64,000 bases of DNA, from contig DATLAJ010000057.1 in NCBI GenBank assembly GCA_035527515.1, positions 1 to 64,000 of the forward strand. Reading direction: 5' to 3'. A program made the position numbers and the translations under genes. Numbering within the stretch: position 1 is the stretch's first letter; every line of letters starts with the position of its first letter. The DNA comes from a bacterium. GTDB lineage: Bacteria > B130-G9. The notes beneath the pieces are model-generated. The model saw only the letters and a list, made by a program, of their open reading frames with translations. It had not been told where the DNA came from and searched no databases. Positions 52,215 through 62,378 of this stretch are shown here, piece by piece.

Positions 52215-55200
52215 TTGAATAAGCAGTTCGTTCACCTTCACGTCCACACAGATTACAGCGTCCTCGACGGGATGTGCGCAATCGACAAGCTCGTCAGCAA
52301 GGCGCTAGAGTGGAAGATGCCCGCAATCGCGATAACAGACCACGGCAACCTGTTCGGGGCGATCGAGTTTTATCAGGCATGCACCGCCGCTGGCATAAAG
52401 CCGATAATCGGCTGTGAGGTCTATGTTGCGCCTCGTGGGATGTCGGACCGGGACAGCCAGATGGACAGGCAGACCGAGACCTCGCACCTTGTGCTCTTGG
52501 CGAGGGACTTCGAGGGTTACCTGAACCTCGCCAAGCTCTCATCCGAGGCATACATCAACGGCTTTTTTTACAAACCCAGGATCGATAAGAGGCTATTGGA
52601 GCAGCACTCATCGGGGCTAATTGGGCTCGCCGCCTGCGCCAAGGGCGAGGTGAGTCGGTTTCTCAAGCGCAGCGAGCACAGCAAGGCGCGGGCGGCCGCG
52701 GCCTACTATCAAGACCTCTTCGGCCCGGGCAACTTCTTCATCGAGATAATGAATAACTGCGCCGTTCAGAGGGAGCTGATGGGCCGGCAGGTCGCGCTGG
52801 CAAGGGAGATGAACATCCCGCTGGTTGCGACGAACGACTGCCATTACGTTGAGAAGAACGACGCCAGGGCCCACGATGCTCTGCTTGCATTGCAGCAGAA
52901 GAAGAAGGTCGTGGACGAGGACCGGCTCAAGTTCCCGACCGAGGAGTTCTACTTCAAGTCGCCGGGGCAGATGTTTAGCGAGTTCGCGGAGTTTGCTGAT
53001 GCTCTTGAGAACACGGTGCGGGTGGCCGAGATGTGTGAGGATAACATCCTGGCGCCGGCATTGGGCCGGTATCTCACGCCGGAGTTCAAGGTCCCCAACA
53101 GCTATGATCTCGACAGCTATCTAGTGCATCTGGTGAGCGACGGCCTGAACAGAAGATTGGCTGCGCAGAAGGAGCGGATGAGCGCGGAGGAGCTCGAGCG
53201 ACTCGCAAGAGAATATCGCGAGCGCCTTGAGATGGAGATGGGCGTGATACGTGAGACCAAGTTTGCTGGCTATTTTCTGATCGTCTGGGATTTTATTCGT
53301 TTCGCTCGCGAGCAAGGCATCTCGGTTGGCCCTGGCCGAGGCTCTGCTGTTGGCAGCCTGGTCTGTTACTGTCTTGGCATCACCGACATCGACCCGATCA
53401 AGTATGGCCTGTTGTTCGAGCGCTTCCTGAACCCGGAGCGGATCGGGATGCCGGACATTGACATCGATCTCTGTCAGGAGCGTCGGGAGGAGGTTTTCAA
53501 GTACCTTCGAGACAAGTATGGCGAGCAAAACGTGGCACAGATAATCGTGTTCCACAAGTTCAAGACCGATTCGGTGATCTTGGACATGGCGCGGGTGCTA
53601 TCGATCCCTTCTCAGAAGGCAAGCCTTGTCAAATCACTTATCCCGCCGGGCATGAAGTTGGAGGACGCCATTGAACAGGTGCCAGGCCTTGAGGCCTCGA
53701 TGAGGGAGGACCCGCAGGTAGCCCAGCTAGTCGATATGGGGCGGAGGCTAGATGGCCTGACGAGGCACGTTGGCAAACACGCCTGCGGCGTCGTCATCTC
53801 GCCCAAGCCGCTCTCGGAGACCATCCCGCTCTATAAGCCATCGGATAAAGACGAGATAATGACGCAGTTCCACATGGAATCGATCGGGGAGCTTGGGCTT
53901 CTGAAGATGGACCTCTTGGGGCTGAAGACACTAACCATGATCACAAGGTGTGTCGCCCTGGTCGAGGAGAGCCGTGGTATCAAGATCGACATCACTCAGA
54001 TTCCGCTCGACGACAAGGACACGCTCGGGCTCTTTGTGTCGGCCGACACTATGGGGGTGTTCCAGTTCGAGAGCTCCAGCATGAGAAACCTTCTGAAACA
54101 AATAAAGCCAGATTGCTTCGAGGACCTCGTCGCCTGCAATGCTCTTCATCGCCCCGGCCCCATGAAGTCCGGGATGGTTGAGGATTACGCAGAGCGCAAA
54201 CATCGCCGGCAGAAGATCGACTACCTGGGGTTTGACCAGCTGAAGGATGTCCTGGCCGAGACGAACGGCGTTGTTGTCTATCAGGAGCAGGCAATGCTCA
54301 TCTCCAACGTGATCGCTGGTTTCACCTATGGTCAGGCGGACGTACTCCGCAGGGCAATGGGCAAGAAGAAGATGAAGGAGATGGAGTCGATGCGCAAGAA
54401 GTTCGTCTCTGGCGCCGTGGAGCGCGGGACGGACGAGAGGCGCGCTGACAAGCTGTTCGACCTTTTGGCTGGCTTTGCCGAATACGGCTTCAACAAGTCT
54501 CACTCGACAGCCTACGCCTACCTCGCCTATCAGTGCGCCTACCTAAAGGCGCACTATCTCCCTGAGTTCGTGGCGGGCATCCTGAGCATCAACCGCGGCG
54601 ACTATGCATCCTTGCGCTCAAAGCTGGCCGAGCGCCGCGGGCTGGGCATAACGCTTCTTCCGCCGGACATCAACAGAAGCAAGGCCGACTTCTCGGTCGT
54701 CGAGGGCTCGATCCTCTTTGGCCTATCCGCTATCAAGGGGATCGGCCAGGGAGTCGTCTCGGAGATTATCGCCGCCCGCGATGAGGCCGGCCCGTTCAAG
54801 TCAATGATCGATTTCTGCAAGAGAGCGCCTCAAGGGGTTGCTAAGCGGAACGTCCTTGAGAGGCTCATTCAGGCCGGCGCCCTTGACAGTTTCGGGCTAT
54901 CGAGAGCGCAGCACACAAAGATGATTGACGCCGCGCTGAGCCTTACCGCGGCGTCCCGCGACGAGCAGGAGAGTGGGCAGCAGACGCTCTTTGGTGGGAT
55001 GCAGGTCGGAGCTAAGGACGCGTCGGAGATCGCTCCGCCAGAGGTCCCGGATTGGGATATTGACGAGCTTCTCGCCAAGGAGCACCAGGTGCTGGAGGCG
55101 TATCTCTCTGGCCACCCCCTGGAGAGATATGCCTCGCTCCTCAAGAAGTTCACGGTGCGGCCGATAACGGAGGTTATCGAAAACGCCGGGTCGCTCAAGC

Positions 55201-55730
55201 CGGGCGAACGTGTTCGACTTGCGGGCGTGGTCATCGAGAAGACTATCAAGACGACGAGAAACAAGGAGAGAATGGCCATCGTGCTCGTTGAAGACCTCAC
55301 TGGTCTGTTCCGGGTCGTGGTTTTCCCCAACCTTTACAGGCAGATAGCGGGGCGCTTAAGCGAATCGGTTCCGCTGTCCATAACCGGGACAGTGAAGGTC
55401 GGGAGCTCTGAGAACGATGAGGGCGACACTGTCGAGATATTCGCCGACGAGATATTCCCGCTGGATAGGCTTAGAGAGCGGTTCCTCCAGGAGATAAGAG
55501 TCAAGCTCACATCGCGGCTTGTCAATCAAGAGCAGCTGAGGCTTTTGCAGGATGTCGTCAGGAGCTACCCCGGCCAGTGCGCCTTGTCCATTCAGATGGA
55601 GCAGCTCGAGAGCAACGGGATCGATTCAGTCGTCATCCTGACCGGCGAGAGCTATCGCGTCTCACCGTCCGAGGCGTTCCTCGAGCGGCTCAAAGGTATT
55701 GGCTCGGTCATTGAGACCATCGAGATATAA
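52215..55730 (+). CDS. dnaE: DNA polymerase III subunit alpha
   Basis: The 1171-residue length is typical of DnaE. The N-terminal PHP domain opens with HLHVHTDYSVLDGM and retains ITDHGN, AACAKGE and NDCHYVEK, so its metal ligands seem intact, which may allow proofreading. The polymerase core has GRGSAVGSLVCYCLGI, PDIDIDLCQERREEV with two catalytic Asp, and LLKMDLLGLKTLTMI with the third. The tandem HhH, beta-binding and OB-fold regions follow (VRLAGVVIEKTIKTTRNKERM). It starts at TTG with GGGGG about eight bases upstream. It is the replicative polymerase; no other replication gene is adjacent. Confidence 0.95.
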   Translation: MNKQFVHLHVHTDYSVLDGMCAIDKLVSKALEWKMPAIAITDHGNLFGAIEFYQACTAAGIKPIIGCEVYVAPRGMSDRDSQMDRQTETSHLVLLARDFEGYLNLAKLSSEAYINGFFYKPRIDKRLLEQHSSGLIGLAACAKGEVSRFLKRSEHSKARAAAAYYQDLFGPGNFFIEIMNNCAVQRELMGRQVALAREMNIPLVATNDCHYVEKNDARAHDALLALQQKKKVVDEDRLKFPTEEFYFKSPGQMFSEFAEFADALENTVRVAEMCEDNILAPALGRYLTPEFKVPNSYDLDSYLVHLVSDGLNRRLAAQKERMSAEELERLAREYRERLEMEMGVIRETKFAGYFLIVWDFIRFAREQGISVGPGRGSAVGSLVCYCLGITDIDPIKYGLLFERFLNPERIGMPDIDIDLCQERREEVFKYLRDKYGEQNVAQIIVFHKFKTDSVILDMARVLSIPSQKASLVKSLIPPGMKLEDAIEQVPGLEASMREDPQVAQLVDMGRRLDGLTRHVGKHACGVVISPKPLSETIPLYKPSDKDEIMTQFHMESIGELGLLKMDLLGLKTLTMITRCVALVEESRGIKIDITQIPLDDKDTLGLFVSADTMGVFQFESSSMRNLLKQIKPDCFEDLVACNALHRPGPMKSGMVEDYAERKHRRQKIDYLGFDQLKDVLAETNGVVVYQEQAMLISNVIAGFTYGQADVLRRAMGKKKMKEMESMRKKFVSGAVERGTDERRADKLFDLLAGFAEYGFNKSHSTAYAYLAYQCAYLKAHYLPEFVAGILSINRGDYASLRSKLAERRGLGITLLPPDINRSKADFSVVEGSILFGLSAIKGIGQGVVSEIIAARDEAGPFKSMIDFCKRAPQGVAKRNVLERLIQAGALDSFGLSRAQHTKMIDAALSLTAASRDEQESGQQTLFGGMQVGAKDASEIAPPEVPDWDIDELLAKEHQVLEAYLSGHPLERYASLLKKFTVRPITEVIENAGSLKPGERVRLAGVVIEKTIKTTRNKERMAIVLVEDLTGLFRVVVFPNLYRQIAGRLSESVPLSITGTVKVGSSENDEGDTVEIFADEIFPLDRLRERFLQEIRVKLTSRLVNQEQLRLLQDVVRSYPGQCALSIQMEQLESNGIDSVVILTGESYRVSPSEAFLERLKGIGSVIETIEI

Positions 55731-55796
55731 CGCCGAATTAGCATTCCCGGCCGCGCACCGCACCTTGCGGGTCGCTCATCTGCTACGGGCGCTGGC

Positions 55797-58151
55797 ATGA
55801 GCCGAGCCAGACCGATAACTGCTCTCGCCCAGGACCTGGCTGTCCTGGGCTGTCTCCTCGTTATGCCGGTGTTAATGACACCTCAAGCCGCACAGCCCTT
55901 TGTTCGGCCCAAGTGGTTGGCTCTGGAACTGGCCTCTTTCGCTGTTCTCGTCCTGTCTGCATTTGACAGGCGGAGACGCTCTGCGCCGCTCATGGCCGCT
56001 CCGCTCGACCTGTGTGCCCTACTGCTTCTACTCGCGCTTGGCCTCGCCTCGGCAAGGTCTCTCGGAACATGGACAGGATTGCAGTCTCCCGCTCACATAC
56101 TCGCACTTTGGGTCATATACCGGACCGTTGCGCAGGGGAACCTGTCTCACGAGCCTCGAAAGCTCTTTACCGTGGCGCTTGCCCCGGCGCTTTTCTTGTC
56201 GCTCGGTGCCATTGCAGCGGTTTTTCTGCGCGATCAATCAGCCTCGCTTCTTAGCGCTGCGCTGCTGGGTCACGGCAATTACGCTGGGCAGTGGGGCGTG
56301 CTCATCCTGCCGATCTCAGCTGCGCTATTCCTGTCGGTTTCTGGCAAAGCCAAGACCCTCCTTGCCGGCATCGCTTCCGGACTCATCTTGAGCTATCTTC
56401 TCATCTCAAACTGCCGAGGGGCGTGGGTCGCTCTGGCGGCAGCGACAGCTCTCGTGTTGCCTCTTCGGCGAGCCCGGCGAGCATTGAGAGCGACCTCCGG
56501 AAAGCGACTCCTGGCGCTGGGCGCGATCGCTGCCTTATCACTCTTATTCTCCGTCAAGGCTGGCTTCTTAGGCGATCGGCTGCGCTCTTCTTTCGGGCCC
56601 AGCGACACGGGTATGAAGTTCAGAAAGCTCACCTGGAAAAGCACACTAAACATGATAGCGTCCGAGCCACTCCTAGGCGTTGGCTCCGACAGCTTTGCCG
56701 CCTATTACCCGCTCTATCGCTCGGACAAGGAGCGATCGCTGTTTACGGAGAGAAGGTTCGTTAAAAGCCCTCACAACAGCTACCTACTTGCAGCGGCAGA
56801 GGCGGGCCCCCTGGGTCTTTTTGCGATCATCTTCTTGGCCGGTGCGGCCCTTCGAGTGTCGCTTGCATCGGTCAATCGTGCGGCTGATGAGGACCGGATG
56901 TTGAGAGCAGGGGCGGCGGTGGCGGTCTGCGGAACGCTCATTCACACTGCCTTCAGCTTCAATCTGGAGAGTCCGGCCCCGGCGTTTTACTTCTGGGTGT
57001 TGGCGGGCGTTCTGTCCTCGCGAGCGAGGTCGGACAGCGCGTGTAGGCCAGCTTCTCGCCGAAGGCAGGCTACAGGCTTGGGTCTCATACTGCTGGCTGC
57101 CGCGTTTTTGGGCACGGTATCTTTCGTTGACGCTGAAAGGATCGTGGCCTCAGCTGACGCACGGGCCGGCTCATCGGACAAGCAAGCCGGGGACCTTGCC
57201 CGGGCCGAAGAGAGCTTCCGCGCATCGCTGCGACTGTGGCCCGAATCGGCCAACACGTGCCAGCTGTTAGCAAGGGTGATGATGCAGAAGGGCGATCTGG
57301 ATGCCTGCCGGAAACTCAACGAACAGGCGCTCGATGTCTGGCCCTACTTCCGGGACTCGCTGCTGGACCTCGGCCTCGTAAACTGGCGGCAAAATAGGCT
57401 TGAGGAGGCGGAGATGTTCATGAGGAAGGCGCTCGATGTCGATCCTGCCTTTATGAGGGGTCGCATCGCCCTGGGCAACCTATTCGCCTCGCATGGGGAC
57501 TATGGCTCTGCGATCGAGCAATACAAGTGTGCTCTTGGCCGCAGATGGTCGCGAGAGCAGGCGCTCTACTACATCGCGGCCGCCAATGCGGCCCAGGGAA
57601 AGATGCAAGAGGCACTGCTGGCGGCGGAGAAAGTAGCCTCGAGCAAGCTACTGTTTCTCGACAAACAACTCACGGCCTCGATAACGGCGGAGACTATCCT
57701 GACCACACTATCCCCCGGAGAGAAGTCCTTTTATATTGTCGCAAGGGACCGCGACCTGTGGCCCGTCTGGAAGAGCAAGACGCCGGGCAGAGCTCGGATT
57801 GAGGCATCTCCGCCCACAGTCAAGCTGTTGGTACCCTCGGACGGTGTAACCATTCGCACCCGATCGGACGGCGGAATTATAGAGCTCCGGTTCAGGAGGG
57901 TGAAGGACTCCCGCGTTCAGGTCTATTCGCTTGCCGTGGACGAACACGGCGTCGAGCAATCGTTCGATTTCCTTGCCGATGCCGAGTTCCACTCGAAGGC
58001 GCTCGCTCTTTATGGTCAGATTCTGGCCGCTCTGGGCGAGACTGACGAGGCAAAACAGATGCTGCGCGATGCGCTCAGGATAGACCCAAGCAATGCCCAG
58101 GCCCGCCAATCGCTGTCCGCAGAACAACAAGCACATGAGACGAGGGATTGA
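55797..58151 (+). CDS. O-antigen ligase/polymerase (Wzy_C) protein with C-terminal TPRs
   Basis: The 784-residue protein has about ten hydrophobic segments over residues 15-440. The Wzy_C region carries GVGSDSFAAYYPLYRSD, then RFVKSPHNSYLLAAAEAGPLGL, the HN-x-YL-x4-E-x-G motif that marks O-antigen ligases and polymerases. From about residue 455 TPR-like units follow (LLARVMMQKGDLDACRKLNEQAL, LALGNLFASHGDYGSAIEQY), with a beta-rich insert near 640-700 and a final TPR. It may join glycans to lipid or protein carriers in the periplasm. Substrate unknown; TPRs suggest a protein partner. Confidence 0.82.
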   Translation: MSRARPITALAQDLAVLGCLLVMPVLMTPQAAQPFVRPKWLALELASFAVLVLSAFDRRRRSAPLMAAPLDLCALLLLLALGLASARSLGTWTGLQSPAHILALWVIYRTVAQGNLSHEPRKLFTVALAPALFLSLGAIAAVFLRDQSASLLSAALLGHGNYAGQWGVLILPISAALFLSVSGKAKTLLAGIASGLILSYLLISNCRGAWVALAAATALVLPLRRARRALRATSGKRLLALGAIAALSLLFSVKAGFLGDRLRSSFGPSDTGMKFRKLTWKSTLNMIASEPLLGVGSDSFAAYYPLYRSDKERSLFTERRFVKSPHNSYLLAAAEAGPLGLFAIIFLAGAALRVSLASVNRAADEDRMLRAGAAVAVCGTLIHTAFSFNLESPAPAFYFWVLAGVLSSRARSDSACRPASRRRQATGLGLILLAAAFLGTVSFVDAERIVASADARAGSSDKQAGDLARAEESFRASLRLWPESANTCQLLARVMMQKGDLDACRKLNEQALDVWPYFRDSLLDLGLVNWRQNRLEEAEMFMRKALDVDPAFMRGRIALGNLFASHGDYGSAIEQYKCALGRRWSREQALYYIAAANAAQGKMQEALLAAEKVASSKLLFLDKQLTASITAETILTTLSPGEKSFYIVARDRDLWPVWKSKTPGRARIEASPPTVKLLVPSDGVTIRTRSDGGIIELRFRRVKDSRVQVYSLAVDEHGVEQSFDFLADAEFHSKALALYGQILAALGETDEAKQMLRDALRIDPSNAQARQSLSAEQQAHETRD

Positions 58152-58193
58152 GCCTTGTGTGTCCGTCCTGTGATCTCTCGGCCTGACCTGCGC

Positions 58194-59561
58194 TCAGAAG
58201 GTGTCCTTGAGCGTGGCGACGCTCATCCCGATGTCTATGAGCCAGCCAATAGCGAAAAACAGTATCAATGATGCGGCCACAATCGCTCGCCTCTTGGCCA
58301 GCCGGTCTGAACCCGCCCTCCTGACGTCCGAGAGTATCTCCTTTCGCCTCAGGATTGCATACGCTGCGAAGCAGCAAAGAAAAGGCAGGAGCGGATACCG
58401 CTGGCGATAGAATAGGAAAGCCACGAATGCGATGGCGCTAAAGTAGCCGAAAAGGACAAGTATGAGTTTGAGGTAGAGGTTCTCTTTTTTCATATACACG
58501 AAGCCGATCACGGCAAGGGGCAGCAGGAGCAGAAACGGCAGGCCCATGTATGGTCCGGCGAGGGGAAGCAGCCATTTGGGCACAATGCCATAGTAGCCCT
58601 GACGAAGGTTCACGAAGAACGTCCGCTCCAGCGAGTATAGGTTCCACTGCATCCTGACGCCCTTGAAGACGAACAGGTGCGGGTTATGAAATATCCATTT
58701 GAGCGCGAGCTTCTGGCAGACCTTGCCCAGCTTGAGCTCGTCTATGTGACCATTTCGGTCCGTCGCCAGCCTGTCCGCCTCATCCTCGCCCGGCTCATCC
58801 GACAAGTTGCGAATGATGTAGTAGATACCTGAGTGGTTGTGCTGAAAGAAATCCCAGCCGACCTTGGTGTTAATTGGGACGAAGGCGTCGAGAACGACGT
58901 AGTTGCGGATAGTCCACGGAACGACCGTGGCCAGCATCAGCAGCGTTACGAGGATGCTTTTTTTGATCATCTCCCTGTCTCGTTTGAAGATGAGAAAGAA
59001 GCCGATAACTAGCGGCAGGTAGAATAAACTGATGCTGCGCACAAGAGCGGCAATGCCAAAGAGTAGGCCTGCGGCGACGAGGCTCGGCCACGAGGCGCCC
59101 TTGAGCGTCCGCACAAAGAGGAGCATCGCCAGCAGAAAGAAGAATAGGAAGACGGTCTCAGTTTGCATTAGGTCGGCGAACTGGACAGACTGGGGGTAGA
59201 AGGCGAGTATCCATGCGCCGAGTTTGGCCACCCTTTGGCCGAACATGTGCACGCCGAGCAGGTATGCAAGGACGACGCTGAGCGCCCCAAGCACAGCCTG
59301 AATCAACCTAACCGCGAAAAAACTGTGGCCGAAGAGCCAATATACGCCGGCGAGGAAGAAGGAGTATCCCGGTGGGATAAACGCCCGGTAGCCGCGCTGC
59401 TGAACGCAGAGAAACCCCTTGCCAGCAAGCATTGACCGGGCCGCATAGTCGTAGCCGTTCATCTCGTGAACGAGCTTCACGTCGGTGTGAATAAAAACGA
59501 GCAAGAGCCGCACGATCAGCGAGGCCAAAAAGAGCCAAAGCACCGCCCTATTCTTGACCAC
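58194..59561 (-). CDS. GT39-type membrane glycosyltransferase (ArnT/PMT-like)
   Basis: The 455-residue protein begins with a hydrophobic helix followed by a loop KLVHEMNGYDYAARSM, equivalent to the catalytic acidic loop of GT-C enzymes; D of NGYDY fits the conserved position. IPPGYSFFLAGVYWLFG and RLIQAVLGALSVVLAYLLG continue the family pattern. There are about eleven hydrophobic segments. It transfers a sugar from a lipid carrier to lipid or protein on the outer side of the membrane. It starts at GTG and faces the O-antigen-ligase gene (convergent). Substrate unknown. Confidence 0.82.
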   Translation of the reverse strand: MVKNRAVLWLFLASLIVRLLLVFIHTDVKLVHEMNGYDYAARSMLAGKGFLCVQQRGYRAFIPPGYSFFLAGVYWLFGHSFFAVRLIQAVLGALSVVLAYLLGVHMFGQRVAKLGAWILAFYPQSVQFADLMQTETVFLFFFLLAMLLFVRTLKGASWPSLVAAGLLFGIAALVRSISLFYLPLVIGFFLIFKRDREMIKKSILVTLLMLATVVPWTIRNYVVLDAFVPINTKVGWDFFQHNHSGIYYIIRNLSDEPGEDEADRLATDRNGHIDELKLGKVCQKLALKWIFHNPHLFVFKGVRMQWNLYSLERTFFVNLRQGYYGIVPKWLLPLAGPYMGLPFLLLLPLAVIGFVYMKKENLYLKLILVLFGYFSAIAFVAFLFYRQRYPLLPFLCCFAAYAILRRKEILSDVRRAGSDRLAKRRAIVAASLILFFAIGWLIDIGMSVATLKDTF

Positions 59562-60026
59562 TCGTAGCTCCCAGTGTCAATCCGTTGCTCAACTGTTCAT
59601 CCGCCCAGCCGTTGTCAATGCTTGATGGAGCGAGATTCTTAGCCTCCCATGGCTCCCGTTTGACATGGGACCCCGCCGGCGCTGAGGCGAGCGGCACGAG
59701 TTGGGCGCAGGCCGGTATGTTACAACTGGCGGACTATGTGCGTCGATGTCGATATGGTATGAAAACACATTCTGATTACACGTCAATCAGGCTCAGTTTT
59801 CAAGCGCAACGCGGCATAGCTTCGACCCATTAACGACGGCGGTAACATGCGTTCCTCACGGGTCAACGGAGGGGCTTCGTCTAGGCTGCTCGCTCTCTAT
59901 CGTTGGGCGTTGTCGCGGCGGCCATGATTGGATTTTGTGAACACCTTTGAGTTACAGCCACATGCTGGTATTCTCTGAAACGGTCTATTGCGAATCTGCC
60001 TTTTTGGTTGATCGGGAGATACGAGA
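59562..60026. other. Intergenic region between divergent glycosyltransferase and epimerase genes
   Basis: About 465 bp without a convincing gene. Short frames on both strands lack family features. It should hold promoters for the two divergent genes. I cannot define paired -35 and -10 boxes with confidence. No long repeat or hairpin with a T-tract is visible. Confidence 0.45.
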
Positions 60027-62189
60027 TTGCAGGGCAAAAAAATACTCGTTACGGGCGGAGCGGGCTACCTCGGCTGCCTGCTCTGTCCGCTACTCATTGA
60101 GCGAGGCGCCCAGATCCGGGTCTTTGACCGGCTCTATTTTGGCGAGAGCGGCCTGCTGAGCGTTTTGCAGCGGGACAGTTTCGAGCTAGTCAAGGGGGAC
60201 GTGCGGTCGATAGAGAAGTTCCCTTGGCTTCTGGACGATGTTTGGGCGGTAGTGCATTTGGCGAGTTTGGCGAACGACCCATCTTGCGACCTCTCGCCGA
60301 CTATGGCCGAGCAGATCAATCACGTAGGGACAGTGAAGCTCGCTCAGATGGCACAGTCGCGGGGGGTCGAGCGGTTTGTTTTCGCGTCATCTGCGAGCGT
60401 TTATGGGGCGTGTGGTGACAAGTTAGTGAGCGAGGTGTCGCCGCTTTCGCCGGTCTCGCTTTACGCCAGGCTCAAGATCAAATCGGAGCGGGCGCTTTTG
60501 GGGATGTCGGACGAGCACTTCGCCGTCACGGTGCTTCGGCAGGCGACGCTCTATGGGTATTCACCGAGGATGCGTTTTGACCTCGCGATCAACCTGATGA
60601 CGCTGAGCGCAGTTGAGAAGCACGAGATAATCGTGATGGGCGGCGGCGCACAGTGGCGGCCGTTTCTGCACGTGAGGGATGCGGCGATTGCGATTGCGAC
60701 TGTTCTTTCCGCCGAGCGGAATTTGGTGGATTCCGAGGTCTTCAACGTTGGCTCAAACGAGCATAATTTCATGATTCGGGACCTGGCGGAGATAGTGGCC
60801 GCGGAGGTTCCCGGGACTAGGATTAAGGTTGCGCCGGACGACGCCGATAGGAGGTCATATCGAGTTAGGTTCGACAGGATCAAGGAAAGGCTCGATTACA
60901 GGGCCAGCTTGTCGCCAGCTGAAGGGGTGAGTGAGATCGTAACGGCGATGCGGGAAGACCGTCTGTCCGAGCCTTACAGCAGCAGATACTTCAACGTCAT
61001 ACACTTGAAGCACTTGATGAACATCCCCGTCGCTGAGGGTGGCGAGACTTCGAGGACCACCATGCTCAAGAACCGGCTGCCGGCGATCAGCAGCTCGGAC
61101 AGGGAAAGGCTTTCGGACCGGCTGAAGAGCGTGGCCGACGGCCAACTTGGAGACCCGATCGGTGGTTTCGAGAGCTCGCTGCGCGAGACGTTCGAGGTCT
61201 CGGCGGCGCTATTGCTGCACTCGCACTACCTCGCTCTTCTAGGGGCTTTCTCGCTTCTGGACCGCAGTTCATTCAAGCGCATTATCGTCCATCCCTTTGC
61301 GGATGCGAGGGTCTATGCCGCCGCCTCGCAGCTGGGGTTGAGCCCGATAATCTGCGAGATCGATGAGCGGACGCTGTGCTTTGACCTGGCCAAGCTTGAA
61401 CAGCACGTAGAGAAGGGTGTTTCGGCCATCGTGGCTGGTTCCATACTCGACGTGCCTGAACCGCTGGAGACGCTCCAGTCGATGGCGGACGAGGCGCGGT
61501 GCGCGCTGATTGTTGACGCACACAATCTTTTGGGCGCGACCGTTCTTGACAGAGACATCGCGTCTTATGGGTCGGTTGCGGTGCTTGACTTTGGGGTCGA
61601 TCAGACCGTAACCACGCTTGGCGGCGGTGCCATGTTGCTGGACGATCCGTCACTGAAAGAGCGGGTTTGGGACTTTCTCGCATGTCGTCTAGCTGAGGGT
61701 CCCCAACCGTTTGTGCAGAGGCAGCTGGGGCTAGCCCCGCTCTCTGCAATGCTGGGGGCATCGAACCTCGAGCGGCTGTACGACACAGCGGCAACCTGTC
61801 GCAACTTGCAGGCCGTGTATGACGAGCTGCTATCGGATTCCCCCTATGTCCGGACCGCTCATCCGCTCGAGGGAACACAGCGATCAGGCAGCCGCTATCC
61901 CGTGTTCGTTGATTTTCACAAACTAACCCTTGATGCGTGGCGGGTCGAGCAGCTGATGATAGCGGAGAAGGTCGAGGCCTCCCGACCGGGAGATTGTGCG
62001 GTCCAGATGGCGATCGCAAGGTCGCGCGGCCAGACCAGGAAGCGGCCAACCAATATCTCACCAGTGGCGGCGGGATTGCTCTCTCAGCTCATCTTTCTCC
62101 CACTTTACTCGGGTATGACAGCCGACGACGTTGCCGATGCCGCCCAGGCTTTGCTGAAGCTGATAAGCTACTTCGTTCGCTCAGAATGA
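60027..62189 (+). CDS. Nucleotide-sugar epimerase fused to DegT-like aminotransferase domain lacking the PLP lysine
   Basis: The 720-residue protein has two domains. Residues 1-310 form an extended short-chain dehydrogenase: GGAGYLG for NAD binding, FASSASVYG, then YARLKIKSE (Y-x3-K catalytic pair) and QWRPFLHVRD. Residues 335-720 resemble DegT/DnrJ/EryC1-type aminotransferases: ALLLHSHYLALLGAF, ALIVDAHNLLGATV, and the block FGVDQTVTTLGGGAMLLDD. In the family that block has a PLP-binding Lys (F-x2-x-K-x-l-tt-GEGG); here the position is Gln. The Asp of IVDAH that contacts PLP nitrogen is kept. The start is TTG with GGGAG eight bases upstream. The second domain may be inactive, or carry out another reaction as in ColD, where His replaces Lys. 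Confidence 0.8.
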   Translation: MQGKKILVTGGAGYLGCLLCPLLIERGAQIRVFDRLYFGESGLLSVLQRDSFELVKGDVRSIEKFPWLLDDVWAVVHLASLANDPSCDLSPTMAEQINHVGTVKLAQMAQSRGVERFVFASSASVYGACGDKLVSEVSPLSPVSLYARLKIKSERALLGMSDEHFAVTVLRQATLYGYSPRMRFDLAINLMTLSAVEKHEIIVMGGGAQWRPFLHVRDAAIAIATVLSAERNLVDSEVFNVGSNEHNFMIRDLAEIVAAEVPGTRIKVAPDDADRRSYRVRFDRIKERLDYRASLSPAEGVSEIVTAMREDRLSEPYSSRYFNVIHLKHLMNIPVAEGGETSRTTMLKNRLPAISSSDRERLSDRLKSVADGQLGDPIGGFESSLRETFEVSAALLLHSHYLALLGAFSLLDRSSFKRIIVHPFADARVYAAASQLGLSPIICEIDERTLCFDLAKLEQHVEKGVSAIVAGSILDVPEPLETLQSMADEARCALIVDAHNLLGATVLDRDIASYGSVAVLDFGVDQTVTTLGGGAMLLDDPSLKERVWDFLACRLAEGPQPFVQRQLGLAPLSAMLGASNLERLYDTAATCRNLQAVYDELLSDSPYVRTAHPLEGTQRSGSRYPVFVDFHKLTLDAWRVEQLMIAEKVEASRPGDCAVQMAIARSRGQTRKRPTNISPVAAGLLSQLIFLPLYSGMTADDVADAAQALLKLISYFVRSE

Positions 62190-62283
62190 GTGGACGCGTT
62201 TTGGGCCTGGCCGAGACGGCCGTTGGCTCTCACCGGACGAGTATGCTGCATACCAGCCACGTTGAGGCACCGCTTTCGGGTGA

Positions 62284-62312
62284 TTGACTCACCCCGGGCG
62301 TCTTATTATAAT
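62284..62312 (+). promoter_or_regulatory. Strong sigma70-like promoter
   Basis: TTGACT (62284-62289), a 17-bp spacer and a perfect TATAAT (62307-62312). The -35 lies in an inverted repeat GGGTGA-TTGAC-TCACCC (62278-62294), which could be an operator. It precedes the Fic remnant, the DUF4145 gene and aspS, and may drive them. Confidence 0.7.
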
Positions 62313-62378
62313 TTAGCGGCAGAATCATAATAACGATCAGCGCAATTACAAAATTTTTAATAAGCGAAAGTGGCAACA

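Noticed and set aside
59947-60159. 70-codon frame before the epimerase
   Set aside because: Overlaps the clear TTG start and NAD-binding motif of the epimerase in another phase.
61282-62061. Open frame of 259 codons on the minus strand
   Set aside because: Antisense to the epimerase/aminotransferase fusion; Arg/Ser/Pro-rich shadow of a GC-rich gene.
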